Shown here: positions 1 to 10,600 of the stretch, piece by piece
Position numbering within the stretch: position 1 is the stretch's first letter
Layout of the letters: the number at the start of each line of letters is the position of its first letter
Source: Duganella zoogloeoides
Lineage (GTDB): Bacteria > Pseudomonadota > Gammaproteobacteria > Burkholderiales > Burkholderiaceae_D
Reading direction: 5' to 3'
DNA: 64,000 nt
Assembly (NCBI RefSeq): GCF_034479515.1
Contig: NZ_CP140152.1
Span: 5,332,001 to 5,396,000 of the forward strand
Notes under the pieces: model-generated
The model's input: only the letters and a program-made list of their open reading frames with translations
Database searches by the model: none
What the model was told of the DNA's origin: nothing
Translations under genes and position numbers: made by a program

Positions 1-875
1 AGATCGAGGGCACGCTGGCGCTCGACACCGGCGCTGGCGGCCTGGCCTCGCGCGACACCCGGGTGGGCCTGGAAGGCTCTGCCGGCACCGTATTCATGGG
101 GAACTGGAACTTGCCCTATAACACCGCCACTGCCAGCCTCGATCCGTTCTATCCCACCACGGCCGGCTACATGAGCATCATGGGCAACGGCGCGGGCGCC
201 ACCGTCAACAATACCAGCGACACGTCCTCGTTCGACCGCCGCCAGCAAAACAGCCTGCATTACTGGTCGCCCGTGTGGCACGGCGTGCAATTACGGGTGG
301 CGCGGTCGGCTGCCGAAGAACGCCCGGCTAGCGGCGCCAAGCCCTATCTGAACTCGGGAGCGCTGGTGTTTGAACAGGGCAGCTGGTACGCCACCGGCGC
401 CATCGAGCGCCACCACGAATACCAGGGGCCGGGCAGCAGCGACACCGGCGCCAAGCTGGGCGCCGCCTACACCGCTGGCGCCACGCGGGTGGCGCTCGTC
501 GGCGAACAGTTGAAGTACGAGCTACCGGGCGGCACGCTCAAGCGCCGCGCAGCCTATGTGTCGGTCACGCACCAGGCCGGGCGCCATGCGTTCAAGCTCG
601 GGATCGCGCGAGCGGGCGATGGCAAGGGCAGCGCCCCCGACGGCGTCCAGGTGGGCAAGGTGCGCAAAGGGGCCGATACGGGCGCCACCCATTACACGGC
701 CGGCTACGACTACCTGCTCAGCAAGCGCACGACCGTGTTCGCGTTTTACACGCACCTGAAAAACCAGCGCAATGCCAGCGTGGATTTTGCCATCAACGGT
801 TTGGGCGCCGCTGCGGGCGCCAGCCCGGGCGCCACGCTCAAGGGCGTGTCGCTGGGCTTGCGCCACAACTTCTAA
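1..875 (+). CDS. Gram-negative porin, 3' part (5' end outside window)
   Basis: This is the C-terminal part of an outer-membrane general porin. The reading frame is open from base 3, so the gene begins before the window. It opens with a stretch rich in Gly, Asp and Arg containing SRDTRVGLEG, which matches the loop-strand region following the first strands of Burkholderiales trimeric porins (family knowledge). The remainder alternates strand-like and loop-like segments and ends in RHNF. A terminal aromatic residue is the expected BAM recognition signal of outer-membrane barrels. About 290 residues are visible of a usual 340-380. Porins of this type allow passive diffusion of small hydrophilic solutes; the substrate cannot be read from the sequence. 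A GTG lies at base 63, but homology upstream of it shows that it is internal. Confidence 0.9.
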   Translation, partial: IEGTLALDTGAGGLASRDTRVGLEGSAGTVFMGNWNLPYNTATASLDPFYPTTAGYMSIMGNGAGATVNNTSDTSSFDRRQQNSLHYWSPVWHGVQLRVARSAAEERPASGAKPYLNSGALVFEQGSWYATGAIERHHEYQGPGSSDTGAKLGAAYTAGATRVALVGEQLKYELPGGTLKRRAAYVSVTHQAGRHAFKLGIARAGDGKGSAPDGVQVGKVRKGADTGATHYTAGYDYLLSKRTTVFAFYTHLKNQRNASVDFAINGLGAAAGASPGATLKGVSLGLRHNF

Positions 876-882
876 ATGACAG

Positions 883-1128
883 TCAGCACACCACGCTGGG
901 CCGGCGCTGCACCAGCGGCGGCTTCGGTGGCTTGTAGCGCGGATCGATCGCCGGTTCGGGCGTGTGATAGCTGAACGGCGTGATGATGATCGGCGGGATT
1001 GCCGGCGGCGCCGACGGCGGGCCCTTTGGGCCACCGCCCGAAGAACGCGTGGCGCCGCGTTGGCGCCCGGTTGTGTGTGGACACGCGGCGGGGATAGTTT
1101 GCCCCTCGCTCCATACTAGCCATGCCAT
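883..1128 (-). CDS. Small proline-rich protein, unknown function
   Basis: An 81-residue frame converging on the porin gene with only a 7-base gap. I chose the ATG at 1128 because GGGAGGA lies a few bases upstream; an ATG six codons earlier has no such site. The product starts MAWLVW, has a basic Gly/Arg-rich middle and a C-terminal half dominated by Pro (PPSAPPAIPPIIITP), and ends in a single Cys. There is no clear signal peptide or recognisable domain. Overlapping frames on both strands are also open, as is common in GC-rich DNA, so the ribosome-binding site is the main support. I do not recognise a family. Confidence 0.4.
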   Translation of the reverse strand: MAWLVWSEGQTIPAACPHTTGRQRGATRSSGGGPKGPPSAPPAIPPIIITPFSYHTPEPAIDPRYKPPKPPLVQRRPSVVC

Positions 1129-1367
1129 GTTGTGGTCCTCCCTCAACTGCGTAGAGATTCAGTATAGGACGGCATAACTTTAAATCAAGGAACAATCGGG
1201 CTACCTGGCAACTCCGGCCTGCCGCGCGGCTGGTCGCCGCCTGCCGGCGTTCCAACCCGCCATTTCTACGTTTTGTCGCAATCCGGTGGCTGGCAAGGCC
1301 CCTGGCCGGTACAGTTCAACCATGCCAAACGGCACCTGAACAACACACACAACAACGGGGAACCACC

Positions 1368-1754
1368 ATGACCAGCACCGCCAAAAAACTGTTAGCCGCC
1401 GCCATCGTCTTCGTGCTTGCCCTGTCCCTGTGGGACTCGGTGCTGGGCAATAACATGCACATCAATATCGACGGCGATGAATTCGACGGCCCGCTCGGCG
1501 CCCTGTTCGGCCTGGTGCTGGCCGGCGGCGGCATCCTGATCGCGGCAGTGGCCGTGACCTGCGCCGCCGTCTTCGTGGGCGTGCTGTGCGCCGGTATCGG
1601 CATGGTGCTGGTCAGCGCGCTGGTACTCGCTGCGGTGATCGTGCTGGCGGCCATGTCGCCGCTGCTGCTGCCGCTGCTCATTCCCGTGGGCCTCTACTGG
1701 ATTTTCACCGCCCGCGCCCGCCGCCAGCGCCGCGCCTACCAGCAGACCGCTTAA
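1368..1754 (+). CDS. Small inner-membrane protein, unknown function
   Basis: A 128-residue protein preceded by GGGGAA at good spacing. The N-terminus ([15 protein letters not shown]) is a signal anchor or first membrane helix. A short polar segment with [15 protein letters not shown] follows, then two or three long hydrophobic stretches between residues 45 and 110, and a basic tail ([11 protein letters not shown]). The positive-inside rule places this tail in the cytoplasm. The acidic periplasmic-looking segment is the only distinctive part. No enzymatic motif is visible and I cannot name a family. It runs towards the diguanylate cyclase gene with a 6-base gap and no visible terminator. Confidence 0.75.
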   Translation: MTSTAKKLLAAAIVFVLALSLWDSVLGNNMHINIDGDEFDGPLGALFGLVLAGGGILIAAVAVTCAAVFVGVLCAGIGMVLVSALVLAAVIVLAAMSPLLLPLLIPVGLYWIFTARARRQRRAYQQTA

Positions 1755-1760
1755 ACCCTT

Positions 1761-4700
1761 TCAATCGGAAGCGGTCGGGGTTTGCAGCCCCGGCCGATCC
1801 GACCCAATACCGTCCTGTAGCTCCACCCGATTGCGCCCTGCGCGCTTGGCGCGGTACAAGGCCTGGTCCGCGCGGATCAGGGCTGCGTCGCCACCGGGCA
1901 GTTTGCCCCCCATGACCGAAATGCCGATGCTGACCGTGACGTGCAAGCTCACGCCGCTGCCCAGTTGCAAGGGACTCAGCGCCACCCGCTGGCGCAGCCG
2001 CTCGGCAAACACGGCGGCCGCCGGCAAGGTGGTCCCCGGCAGCAGCATGGCAAATTCCTCGCCGCCCATGCGGCCCACCATGTCGATCTTGCGCTGCTCA
2101 TCGAGCATCAGCACGCCGAGCTGGCGCAGCACCGCGTCGCCGGCCGCATGGCCATGTTCATCGTTGATGCGCTTGAAATGGTCGATATCGAGTTGCAGCA
2201 CCGCCGTGCAGGCGCCGATGTCGCGCCGCAGCCGCGCCTCCTCGTCGGCAAGGCGGTGCATGAATTCGCGCCGGTTGGCCAGCCCGGTGAGGAAGTCGGT
2301 GGTGGCCAGCACGCGCAGCTCGTCGTGCATGCGGCGCTTCTCGGTCGTGTCCACGGTGGAGACGATGACGAAGTCCAGGCTGTCGGTGTGGCCGGGCATG
2401 ATCATCAGGGTCAGCTCGTTGTGGCGCATCACGCCGTCGAGACGGCGGAAACTGCCCTCGCACACGAAGAAATGCTCGCCGCGCGCCAGCGCCGCCAGCG
2501 CCTGGGCAAACGCCGGCATGGCGGCGGCTTCGAAGTTTTGCGCCAGCGTGATGGCGGCCAGGTCCTGCGGACCGGCGCCGACCTGGCGCCGCGCCGCCGC
2601 ATTCAAATCGACGATGCGCACCAGCGCCGCCAGCCGCGCCACCTGGCTCGGATTGGCTTCGAGGTAGCGGCCCATGTCGTCGATGCCGGACGCGGTGAGC
2701 TCGGCCAGCGCGGTGTGCAGCGCCGACCAGTCCTGCTGCCACAGCGCCACCGGCGCGTGGTCGTACAGGCGGCGGAAGCGGGCCTCGCCGGCGCGCACGG
2801 CCTGCGCCGCCTGCGCCTGTTCGATGGCGATGCCGGCCAGCCGCGCGGCCTGTTCGATCAGGGCGATATTGGCCATGCTGGGCTGGCGCGCTTCGCGCTG
2901 GTACACCGAGAAGGTGCCGATCACCGCGCCGCCGGCGCCGAAGATCGGATCGGACCAGCCGGAAGCGATGCCAGCGCGCAGTGCGATGTCGCGGTGTTCC
3001 ATCCATGCCGGCGCGTTATGCAGGTCTTCCACCACCACCCGGCGCCCGGACAGCACGGCTTCCACGCATGGTCCGCCGTTGCCGTGCAGCGCGGTGCCGT
3101 GGATGGCGGCGTTGAAGAACGGCGGCAACCTTGGCGCAGCCGCCACCAGCAGGTGCTCGCCCTGCTCGTCGAGCAGCAGCACGCTGCACAGCAATTCCTC
3201 GTTGTCCGTCTCCACCCCGGCCACCACGCTCTCGAGGATGGTCTTGAGCGGCGCGCCGGTGGCCAGCAGCTCCAGTACGCGGCGGCGGGTCTGTTCGCGC
3301 CGTTCGCCGTGCACCCTCTCGGTGACGTCGCGGAACGACCAGATGCGCGCCGGCTCGCGGCCCAGTTGCAGGCCGCGCGTGTGCTGCTCGATCACGCGGC
3401 CGTCCTTCAACCGCAGCAGCGCCTGCTGCGGCGCTTCCCAGTCGCCATCCTGGTCGGACGGTGATGCTCCGGGTTCGAACTGACCCTCCTCGGGGCGCGA
3501 GAGCTGGGCGCGCAGGTGCGCCATCAGCACCGCGCCGTCGCTGTCCCAGTCAAAATATTCGGGCACGTTCCACAGTTCGCGGAAGCGCCGGTTGGCGTTC
3601 AGGATCGAACCCTTGAAATCATCCGCCAGGATGCCATCGACGGTGGAATCGAGAATGCTGCGCAACATGGCCTGGCTGCGCCGGGCGCTGTCGGCCATGG
3701 CCAGCAGCGCGCCCTGCCCGTCCTTGAGTTCGGCCGCCAGCGCGGTGCTGCGTGCCAGCGCCTGGTGGGCGCGCACGCGGCCGCGCGCCAGGGCCCAGGT
3801 CAGGCAGGCGGCCAGCACGCTGAGCAAGGCGCCGCACAGCGCGATCAGGCGCATGCGGTCAGTGGCGGCCACGTGGGCCGCATGCGGCATGGCGATGCGC
3901 AGGGTCCAGCGGTGGCCGCCCAGCGACAGTTGCTGGATGCTCGACCGCATGCGCACCGGCGCGGCATTGACGGCGCCAGTGGCGCCAGCGCTGCGGTAAA
4001 CCAGGTTGTCGCTGGTTGCGCTCTCGCCGTCGTGGACCTCCACCACCAGCCCGGCCGTGCGCGGGGTGCCCAGGCGGACCATCAAATCGCCCACCCGGAA
4101 CGGCGCGAACACCCAGCCCGTGAGCGCCGCGCGCCGTTCGGCCACGGTGGTTGCCGGCTTGCCGCGGCCGTACAGCGGCAGCAGCATCAGGAAAGCCGAG
4201 CGCGGCGCTTCGGCCAGGTCGTCGAGCAGGCGCACGGCGCCGGTCATGGCCGGCAGCCCGGTGTCGCGCGCGCGGTCAAGCGCGGCTCGGCGCAGCGGCT
4301 CGCTGGCAGCGTCGAAGCCGAGCGCGCGCAGGCTCAGGGGATTGGGCGGCTCGCTATAGACGGTGGGGGCATACCAGGCGCGTTCGCCGGCCGGGTAGAT
4401 ATGGTAGTCGGGATTGGCGCCCGGCTCGCGGCGCACCGCCGCCTCGTGCGCCGCGCGGGCGCCGCCGGGCACCAGCTGCATGTAGCCGATCGACTGCACG
4501 CCGGGCGAATGGCGCGCCAGTCCCTGGCCCTCGAGATACGTGCGGAACTCGCGGCGGGTGACATCCTCGGAGCTGTAGAACAGCCCCTGCACGCCGTACA
4601 GCACCTGGACATAGGTTTGCATGCGCTGGTCGAGCTGGTTGACCAGTTCGCGCACGCGTACTTCGAAATCGGCTTGCAGCTCCTGGTCGGCATCGTTGCG

Positions 4701-4853
4701 GGCATCGCGCCACAGCAGGCCGGTGAGGCCCAGGCTCACGGCTAGTACCAGCGCAGACAGCACGCGTGGCGATTGTGCCAACGCCAGCGCCGGCGCCAGT
4801 GCCGACGCCAGGTAGCGACGCTGGCGGGATGGCACGGGCGCGGCCGGATCCAC
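1761..4853 (-). CDS. CHASE-PAS-GAF-PAS diguanylate cyclase (GGDEF)
   Basis: A membrane-bound signal protein of 1030 residues predicted to make cyclic di-GMP from two GTP. Helix 1 is near residues 27-48. A periplasmic CHASE-like ligand domain covers about 60-325 (it contains [13 protein letters not shown]), and helix 2 is near 335-355. Then come a PAS region (about 395-510), a GAF domain (about 520-680), a second PAS-like region and a C-terminal GGDEF domain. The active-site loop reads [11 protein letters not shown], so the catalytic GGEEF is intact. No RxxD inhibitory site is obvious just upstream. There is no EAL or HD-GYP domain, so this is a synthase only. The start is a GTG directly following the TAA of queC, which suggests coupled translation. 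The CHASE ligand is unknown. Confidence 0.9.
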   Translation of the reverse strand: MDPAAPVPSRQRRYLASALAPALALAQSPRVLSALVLAVSLGLTGLLWRDARNDADQELQADFEVRVRELVNQLDQRMQTYVQVLYGVQGLFYSSEDVTRREFRTYLEGQGLARHSPGVQSIGYMQLVPGGARAAHEAAVRREPGANPDYHIYPAGERAWYAPTVYSEPPNPLSLRALGFDAASEPLRRAALDRARDTGLPAMTGAVRLLDDLAEAPRSAFLMLLPLYGRGKPATTVAERRAALTGWVFAPFRVGDLMVRLGTPRTAGLVVEVHDGESATSDNLVYRSAGATGAVNAAPVRMRSSIQQLSLGGHRWTLRIAMPHAAHVAATDRMRLIALCGALLSVLAACLTWALARGRVRAHQALARSTALAAELKDGQGALLAMADSARRSQAMLRSILDSTVDGILADDFKGSILNANRRFRELWNVPEYFDWDSDGAVLMAHLRAQLSRPEEGQFEPGASPSDQDGDWEAPQQALLRLKDGRVIEQHTRGLQLGREPARIWSFRDVTERVHGERREQTRRRVLELLATGAPLKTILESVVAGVETDNEELLCSVLLLDEQGEHLLVAAAPRLPPFFNAAIHGTALHGNGGPCVEAVLSGRRVVVEDLHNAPAWMEHRDIALRAGIASGWSDPIFGAGGAVIGTFSVYQREARQPSMANIALIEQAARLAGIAIEQAQAAQAVRAGEARFRRLYDHAPVALWQQDWSALHTALAELTASGIDDMGRYLEANPSQVARLAALVRIVDLNAAARRQVGAGPQDLAAITLAQNFEAAAMPAFAQALAALARGEHFFVCEGSFRRLDGVMRHNELTLMIMPGHTDSLDFVIVSTVDTTEKRRMHDELRVLATTDFLTGLANRREFMHRLADEEARLRRDIGACTAVLQLDIDHFKRINDEHGHAAGDAVLRQLGVLMLDEQRKIDMVGRMGGEEFAMLLPGTTLPAAAVFAERLRQRVALSPLQLGSGVSLHVTVSIGISVMGGKLPGGDAALIRADQALYRAKRAGRNRVELQDGIGSDRPGLQTPTASD

Positions 4854-5561
4854 TTAGTTCCCGGCGCCCGTGAACTGGCGGTAGCCCCGCGCGCGCAATT
4901 CGCACGCCGGACAGGTGCCGCAGCCATAGCCCCAGTCGTGCAGCGCGCCGCGCTCGCCCAGGTAGCAGGTGTGGGTGCCGGAGCGGATCAGGTCCACCAG
5001 CGGCGTGCCGCCCAGGTCCTGCGCCAGTTCCCAGGTCTGGCGCTTGTCGCGCCACATGAGCGGGGTTTCGAGCTTGGTGCGGGTGTCCATGCCCAGGTTG
5101 AGCGCCACTTGCAGCGCCTTCATGGTGTCGTCGCGGCAGTCCGGGTAGCCGGAAAAATCGGTTTCGCACATGCCGCCGACGAGCACCGTCAGGCCGCGCC
5201 GGTAAGCCACGGTGGCGGCCACCGTCATGAACAGCAGGTTGCGGCCAGGGACGAAGGTGTTGGGCAGGCCGTTGGCCTGGGTTTCGATGGCGATATCGTG
5301 GGTCATCGCGGTTTGCGAGATCTTCGAGATCAGCGACAGGTCGATCATGTGGTCTTCGCCCAGCTTGGCGTCCCACGCGGGATTGAGCGCGCGCAGGCTG
5401 GCAATCAGTTGCGGGCGCACGGTGAGTTCGACGGCATGGCGCTGGCCGTAATCGAAACCGATGGTTTCGACGCGCGCGTAATTCTTGAGCGCCCACGCCA
5501 GGCAGGTGGTGGAATCTTGTCCACCGCTAAACAGGACCAGGGCGGAATCGGTTGGCAGCAT
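4854..5561 (-). CDS. queC: 7-cyano-7-deazaguanine synthase QueC
   Basis: QueC converts 7-carboxy-7-deazaguanine to preQ0 using ATP and ammonia, a step of queuosine biosynthesis in the cytoplasm. The N-terminus carries the ATP-pyrophosphatase loop SGGQDS (residues 12-17 from my start). The C-terminal zinc site is complete: Cys199, Cys214, Cys217 and Cys220. Length is 235 residues, usual for the family. I prefer the ATG at 5561 over an in-frame ATG at 5585, because GGAAAG sits just upstream of the former and homologs begin a few residues before the PP-loop. It is divergent from tamA and is followed without a gap by a diguanylate cyclase. No other queuosine gene is nearby. Confidence 0.96.
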   Translation of the reverse strand: MLPTDSALVLFSGGQDSTTCLAWALKNYARVETIGFDYGQRHAVELTVRPQLIASLRALNPAWDAKLGEDHMIDLSLISKISQTAMTHDIAIETQANGLPNTFVPGRNLLFMTVAATVAYRRGLTVLVGGMCETDFSGYPDCRDDTMKALQVALNLGMDTRTKLETPLMWRDKRQTWELAQDLGGTPLVDLIRSGTHTCYLGERGALHDWGYGCGTCPACELRARGYRQFTGAGN

Positions 5562-5657
5562 TGCTTTTCTTTCCAGATGTATCAACTATTATTAGTACGC
5601 CATGATTCGGGGCATTCCGGTACCATGCGGTGAACGCACCACCCCTGATGGAGTCTC

Positions 5658-7640
5658 ATGTTACCGGCATCGCCCGCAAATAAATCGGCAAGACCACGAA
5701 TTTTGGCACATCTTGTGACAAAAGTATCCGTGCTGCTTGCAACAACCGCAGTGACGGCCGTGGTTCCCTCGTTGGCAATCGCCCAGGAGGAGCAAACCAC
5801 CGCGCCGGCGCCGGTTTCCGAACCCGCTACTGCGCCTGTCGCCACGCCCGCCCCCGTCGCGGCCAGCGAGGCCACTGTCGCCGCCAATGCCGCACCGGTC
5901 ATCATCAAGTACACGGTGCGCATCGACGCGCCCGGGGACTTGAAGGAGTTACTGGAAGACAACCTCGACCTGCAACGCTTCCGCGACAGCCCGCGCATGA
6001 CGCGCGAACAGCTGTTCCGGCTGGTGCGCGCCGCGCCCGAGCAAATCCGCACGCTGATCTCCACCAGCGGCTATTACACGCCCGAGGTGTCGGTGACGTT
6101 CGACCGCAACGCCACGCCGGCGGTGGTCGATGTCAAGGTGGTGCCGGGCGAACCGGTACGCGTGGGCGAGACTGACCTGGTACTCGAAGGCTTCGCGCCC
6201 AATCCCGAGCAGCCAGCCGACAAGCAGTTCGACGCCAACGCGCTCAAGGCCAGCTGGCCGCTCAAGAAGGGCACCGTGTTCCGCCAGGACGAGTGGGAAG
6301 GCGCCAAGCGCGCCATCCTGCGCCAGGTGGTGCAAACCCGCTACCCGCGCGCGCAACTGACCGACAGCCGCGCCACCGTCGATCCCGAAGCACACACCGC
6401 CAACCTGCGCGTGGTGCTCGACAGCGGCCCCGAGATGCGCTTCGGCGAACTGCGCATCGAAGGCCTCAAGCGCTACCCGGACACCGTGGTGCGCAACCTC
6501 AATGCGATCAAGCCCGGCGACTACTACAGCGAGGCGGCCCTGCAGGCCTACCAGTCCAAGCTGCAGGACACCGGCTATTTCGCCAGCGTGGAAGTGAGCG
6601 CGGACCTGAGCGCGGTGCTCGACCAGCAGCTGGCCACCGCCGAAGGCGAGCCTGGCGCCCCGGCCACCACTGCCGCCTCCATGGAGCCGCTGCCGCTGCT
6701 GGTGCGCGTGACCGAAAACAAGCGCAAGAACGTCAGCGCCGGTGTCGGTATCAGCACCAACACCGGTAACCGGGCCTCGGTCACCTACGACGACTTGCAG
6801 GTGTTCGGGCTGCGCATGAAAAGCGCGCTCACGCTCGAGACCAAGAAGCAGACCGCCAAGGCCGACCTGTACTTCCCGATCACCCCCGAGGGCTACAACC
6901 ACAGCATCGGCGTGACTTACGAGCGCAGCGACATCGCCGGCGAAGTGACGGCCGTGTCGAGCATCGCCGGCAAGCGCGCCTGGGGCACGCCGCTGCTCGA
7001 GCGCAGCTTCACGCTGGAGCTGCTGTCCGAGACCAAGTCGGTCGGCGCCCTGCCCAAGGTCACCAGCAAAAGCTTGCCGCTCACGTACGCCGTCACCTGG
7101 CGCCGGCTCGACAACCTGCTGCTGCCCACCAAGGGCTACGCCATCAACGCTCAGATCGGCGGCGCCGTGCTGCCGGTGCTCACCGATGAAAAATTCGTTC
7201 GTGGCTACCTGCGCGGCGTGTACTACAAGCCGTTCGGCGCCAGCTCCAACATCATCCTGCGCGCCGAAGCCGGCGCGCTTGGTTCCGGCAGCAAGAACGG
7301 CGTGCCGTCCGTGTTCCTGTTCCGCGCCGGCGGCGACCAGTCGGTGCGCGGTTACGCGTACCAGGAGCTGGGGGTGAAGGAAGGCGACGCCACCATCGGC
7401 GGGCGCTACCTGGCCACCGCCAGCGCCGAATACCAGTACTGGTTCAAGCCCACTTGGGGCGCGGCCGTGTTCTACGACGCCGGTAACGCCGGCGACCGGG
7501 TCAAGGACCTGCATCCCAAGTCCGGCTACGGCGTGGGCGCGCGCTGGAAAAGCCCGGTCGGTCCGCTCAATGTCGACGTGGCGTACGGCCACGCGGTTCA
7601 AAAATATCGTTTGCACTTCTCGCTGGGATTCACTTTCTGA
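5658..7640 (+). CDS. tamA: Translocation and assembly module outer-membrane protein TamA
   Basis: An Omp85-family barrel of 660 residues that works with TamB in outer-membrane homeostasis (autotransporter insertion and, by recent models, lipid transport). A signal peptide ends near AIAQEEQ, followed by an Ala/Pro/Thr-rich spacer and three POTRA-like modules between about residues 75 and 350 (for example DLKELLEDNLDLQRF in the first and MRFGELRIEGLKRYP in the third). The C-terminal barrel starts near residue 360. The conserved Omp85 signature appears as FRAGGDQSVRGY, and the protein ends in LGFTF with a terminal Phe. A GGAG site precedes the ATG. The stop overlaps the tamB start (TGATG), so the two are translationally coupled. 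Confidence 0.95.
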   Translation: MLPASPANKSARPRILAHLVTKVSVLLATTAVTAVVPSLAIAQEEQTTAPAPVSEPATAPVATPAPVAASEATVAANAAPVIIKYTVRIDAPGDLKELLEDNLDLQRFRDSPRMTREQLFRLVRAAPEQIRTLISTSGYYTPEVSVTFDRNATPAVVDVKVVPGEPVRVGETDLVLEGFAPNPEQPADKQFDANALKASWPLKKGTVFRQDEWEGAKRAILRQVVQTRYPRAQLTDSRATVDPEAHTANLRVVLDSGPEMRFGELRIEGLKRYPDTVVRNLNAIKPGDYYSEAALQAYQSKLQDTGYFASVEVSADLSAVLDQQLATAEGEPGAPATTAASMEPLPLLVRVTENKRKNVSAGVGISTNTGNRASVTYDDLQVFGLRMKSALTLETKKQTAKADLYFPITPEGYNHSIGVTYERSDIAGEVTAVSSIAGKRAWGTPLLERSFTLELLSETKSVGALPKVTSKSLPLTYAVTWRRLDNLLLPTKGYAINAQIGGAVLPVLTDEKFVRGYLRGVYYKPFGASSNIILRAEAGALGSGSKNGVPSVFLFRAGGDQSVRGYAYQELGVKEGDATIGGRYLATASAEYQYWFKPTWGAAVFYDAGNAGDRVKDLHPKSGYGVGARWKSPVGPLNVDVAYGHAVQKYRLHFSLGFTF

Positions 7641-10600
7641 TGTCCGACCAACTTAACCACGATCCCCAAGAGAGCGCGCCGGAGTCTGCCAAGAAGCCGC
7701 GCCGCTGGCCGCGCCGCGCATTCATCTCGCTGATGGTGCTGGTGCTGCTGCTGGGCGGCGCCTTCTGGCTGCTGGGCCGCGAATCGACCTTGCAGCAGCT
7801 GGTGCAGCGCGTGGCCAGCGCCAGCGGCGGCAGTATTTCCGTCACCGGCGTGACCGGCTCGCTGTACCACCGCATGCATATCGGCCAGCTGGTCTATAAA
7901 ACCAAGGACAGCACCGTCACTGCGCAAAGCATCGACATCAACTGGTCGCCGTTGCAGTATTTTTCGGAAGGCCTGCAAATCAGCGAGCTGCACGTGGCGG
8001 CGCTCACCGTGCGCAGCACCGGCAAGTCCGACGAACCGACCACCATGCCCGCTTCGCTGGCCTCGCCGTTCCGCCTGAGCCTGTCCGATGCGCGGCTCGA
8101 CAAATTGATCATCGCCAGCGATACCGGCACCACCGTCATCGACAACCTGCGCTTCGCGCTGTACGGCGACAAGACCAGCTGGCACTTGCAGGACGCTTCG
8201 GCCGGAACCCCGTTCGGCCAGGCCAAAGCCGATCTGACGATTGCCGGCGCGCGCCCGTTCGCGCTCAAGGGCACGGCCTCGCTCACGCAGGCGCTGGTGG
8301 CCACGCCGGCCGCACCGGGCACCGCCGCCACGCCGGTGGGCCAGGCGCCTACTCCGGCCACATTGACACTGCAGGCCGGCGGCAGCCTGGCGCTGCTCGA
8401 ACTCAAGGCCAAGGGCGACGCGGGCGCTGCCACCGGCACTGCCTCGCTGGCGCTGGCGCCGTTCGATCCGGTGATCCTGCGCGCCATCGACCTGGTGGCC
8501 CGCGACGTCGATCCGCACGGCTTCAGCGCCGGCCTGCCGCCCGCCAAATTCAACCTCAAGGTGAATGCAAGCATTGCGCCCGACCAGAAGCTGGCCGGCG
8601 AGTTCGAGCTGATCAACCAGGGCAAGGCCGGTCCGCTCGACCAGGACCTGCTGCCACTGGAAGTTTTCCGGGGCCGCCTGGGCGGCACGCTGACCGTGTC
8701 CACGCTCGACAACGTGCTGCTCGACCTGGGTCCCGCCGGCCGCTTCAACGGCGGCGGCAACGTTGCCCGCACGGCCATTGACGGCGGCATCGACACGGCC
8801 AGCTTCAAGCTGCACACCGACCGCCTCGACCTGTCCTTGCTGCACACGGCCGCCAACAAGACGGCCATCGGCGGCGACATCGTCCTGGCCAGCACCGCCA
8901 CCAAGCAGACCTTGAACGCCAGGCTGGCCGACAAGGGCCTGCGCCTGGACGCCGACGCCACCCTGGCCGACGCCCTGCTGCAATTGCAGCAACTGCGCCT
9001 GGTCGCCAGCAACGGTAAAAACAGCGGCAGCATCAACGCCACCGGCCAGTTGAGCCTCAAGGACCAGCAAGCGTTCAGCGCCAAGGTGCGCACCCAGAAG
9101 TTCGATCCGTCGGCACTGGTCCCAAGCTATCCGGCCGGCGACCTCAATATCGACGTCAATGCCGCCGGACATATCGCGGGCAAACCCGCCCCCGCATGGA
9201 AAGTGGCGGCCGACTTCCAGGTCAAGCCAAGCAAGCTGTATGGCCAGCCGCTCACCGGCGCCGGCAAGCTCAATGCCGATCCCACCCATATCAGCGGCGT
9301 CGATGCGCGCCTGGCCATGGGCCAGAACACCGCCACCGTTACCGGCAACTTCGGTGCGCCCGGCGAGCAACTGCGCTGGAAGGTCGATGCGCGCCAGCTG
9401 GCAGCCGTGAGCCCCGACCTGATCGGCGCCATCAATGCCAGCGGCGTCGTCACCGGCACCATGGACCTGCCACGCACCAGCTTTGAAGCCGACGCGCGCG
9501 GCCTGGGACTGGCCTCGGCCAAGCGCCCCGCCAACGACAGCGTGATCCACGCCAGCGGCGACGTCGCCATGGCCGGCGCCGCCAAGACGCCGGAACTGAA
9601 AATGACCGGCACCGTGCAGCGCCTCAATCCTGCCGCCTTTGGCGCCGCCCAGGCCGGCGCCATCAACGCCGCCTTTACGGCGGACGCGCGCCTGTCCGCC
9701 GACTGGCGCGCGGGCCTGAACCTGACCTTGCAACCATCGACGCTGTCGAACGCCCCGTTGTCGGGCTACGCCAGGTTGTCGGCCAATGCAAAAGACATCA
9801 GCAATGCCGACATCGACCTGCGCCTGGGCGCCAACAGCCTGGTCGCCAAGGGCAGCTTCGGCAGCGCCATGGATAAACTGGACTGGAAGCTCGATGCGCC
9901 GCAACTGGCCGCATTGGGGCCGCAGTTTGCCGGCATCCTGCACGCCAACGGTACCCTGTCCGGCACCACTGCCCGCCCCGCGATTTCCCTGAACCTGGAC
10001 GGCAGCAAGCTGCGCGCGCCGGGCCAGCAGCAGGTCGAGAGCATTCGTGGCAGCGCCACCCTGGGCAGCACGGCCGCCGCGCCGGCAGCGCGCAATGGCA
10101 ATCGCGCAGCGGCAGCAACGGCGGATGTGCCCCTGATCAGCGATATCGAGATTACCGGTTACGAATCGCCGTCGATCAAGATCGCCAAGGCACGCCTGCA
10201 AACGGCAGGTACCCGCAGCGCCAACACCATCACGCTGGCCGCCAACAACAGCGACTTCGACGCCACTGTACGTATAAAAGGCGGCTGGGCCAACGACACC
10301 TGGACCGGCGCCATCGACGCGCTGCAAAACAAGGGCCGCTTCGCGCTGGCGCTGGTGGCGCCCGCGCCGCTGCGCCTGGTCGCACCCAAGGACAGCGGCG
10401 TGGCCGGACTGGCGCGTCCCGAGCAGATCGCGCTCGGCACCACCACCATCAAGATCCGCGACGGCAGCGTGCGCATCGACAACCTGGAAAAAAATGGCGG
10501 CGCCTGGCGCAGCAAGGGCCAGGCTTCGGCGTTGCCGGTCTGGTACCTGGGCCAGTTGTCGGACGCGTGGCGTGACAGCGTGCGCGGCAACATGACCATC

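Noticed and set aside
872..1255. 127-residue minus-strand frame overlapping the porin end
   Set aside because: It overlaps the porin stop and a minus-strand frame with a better ribosome-binding site; its composition looks random.
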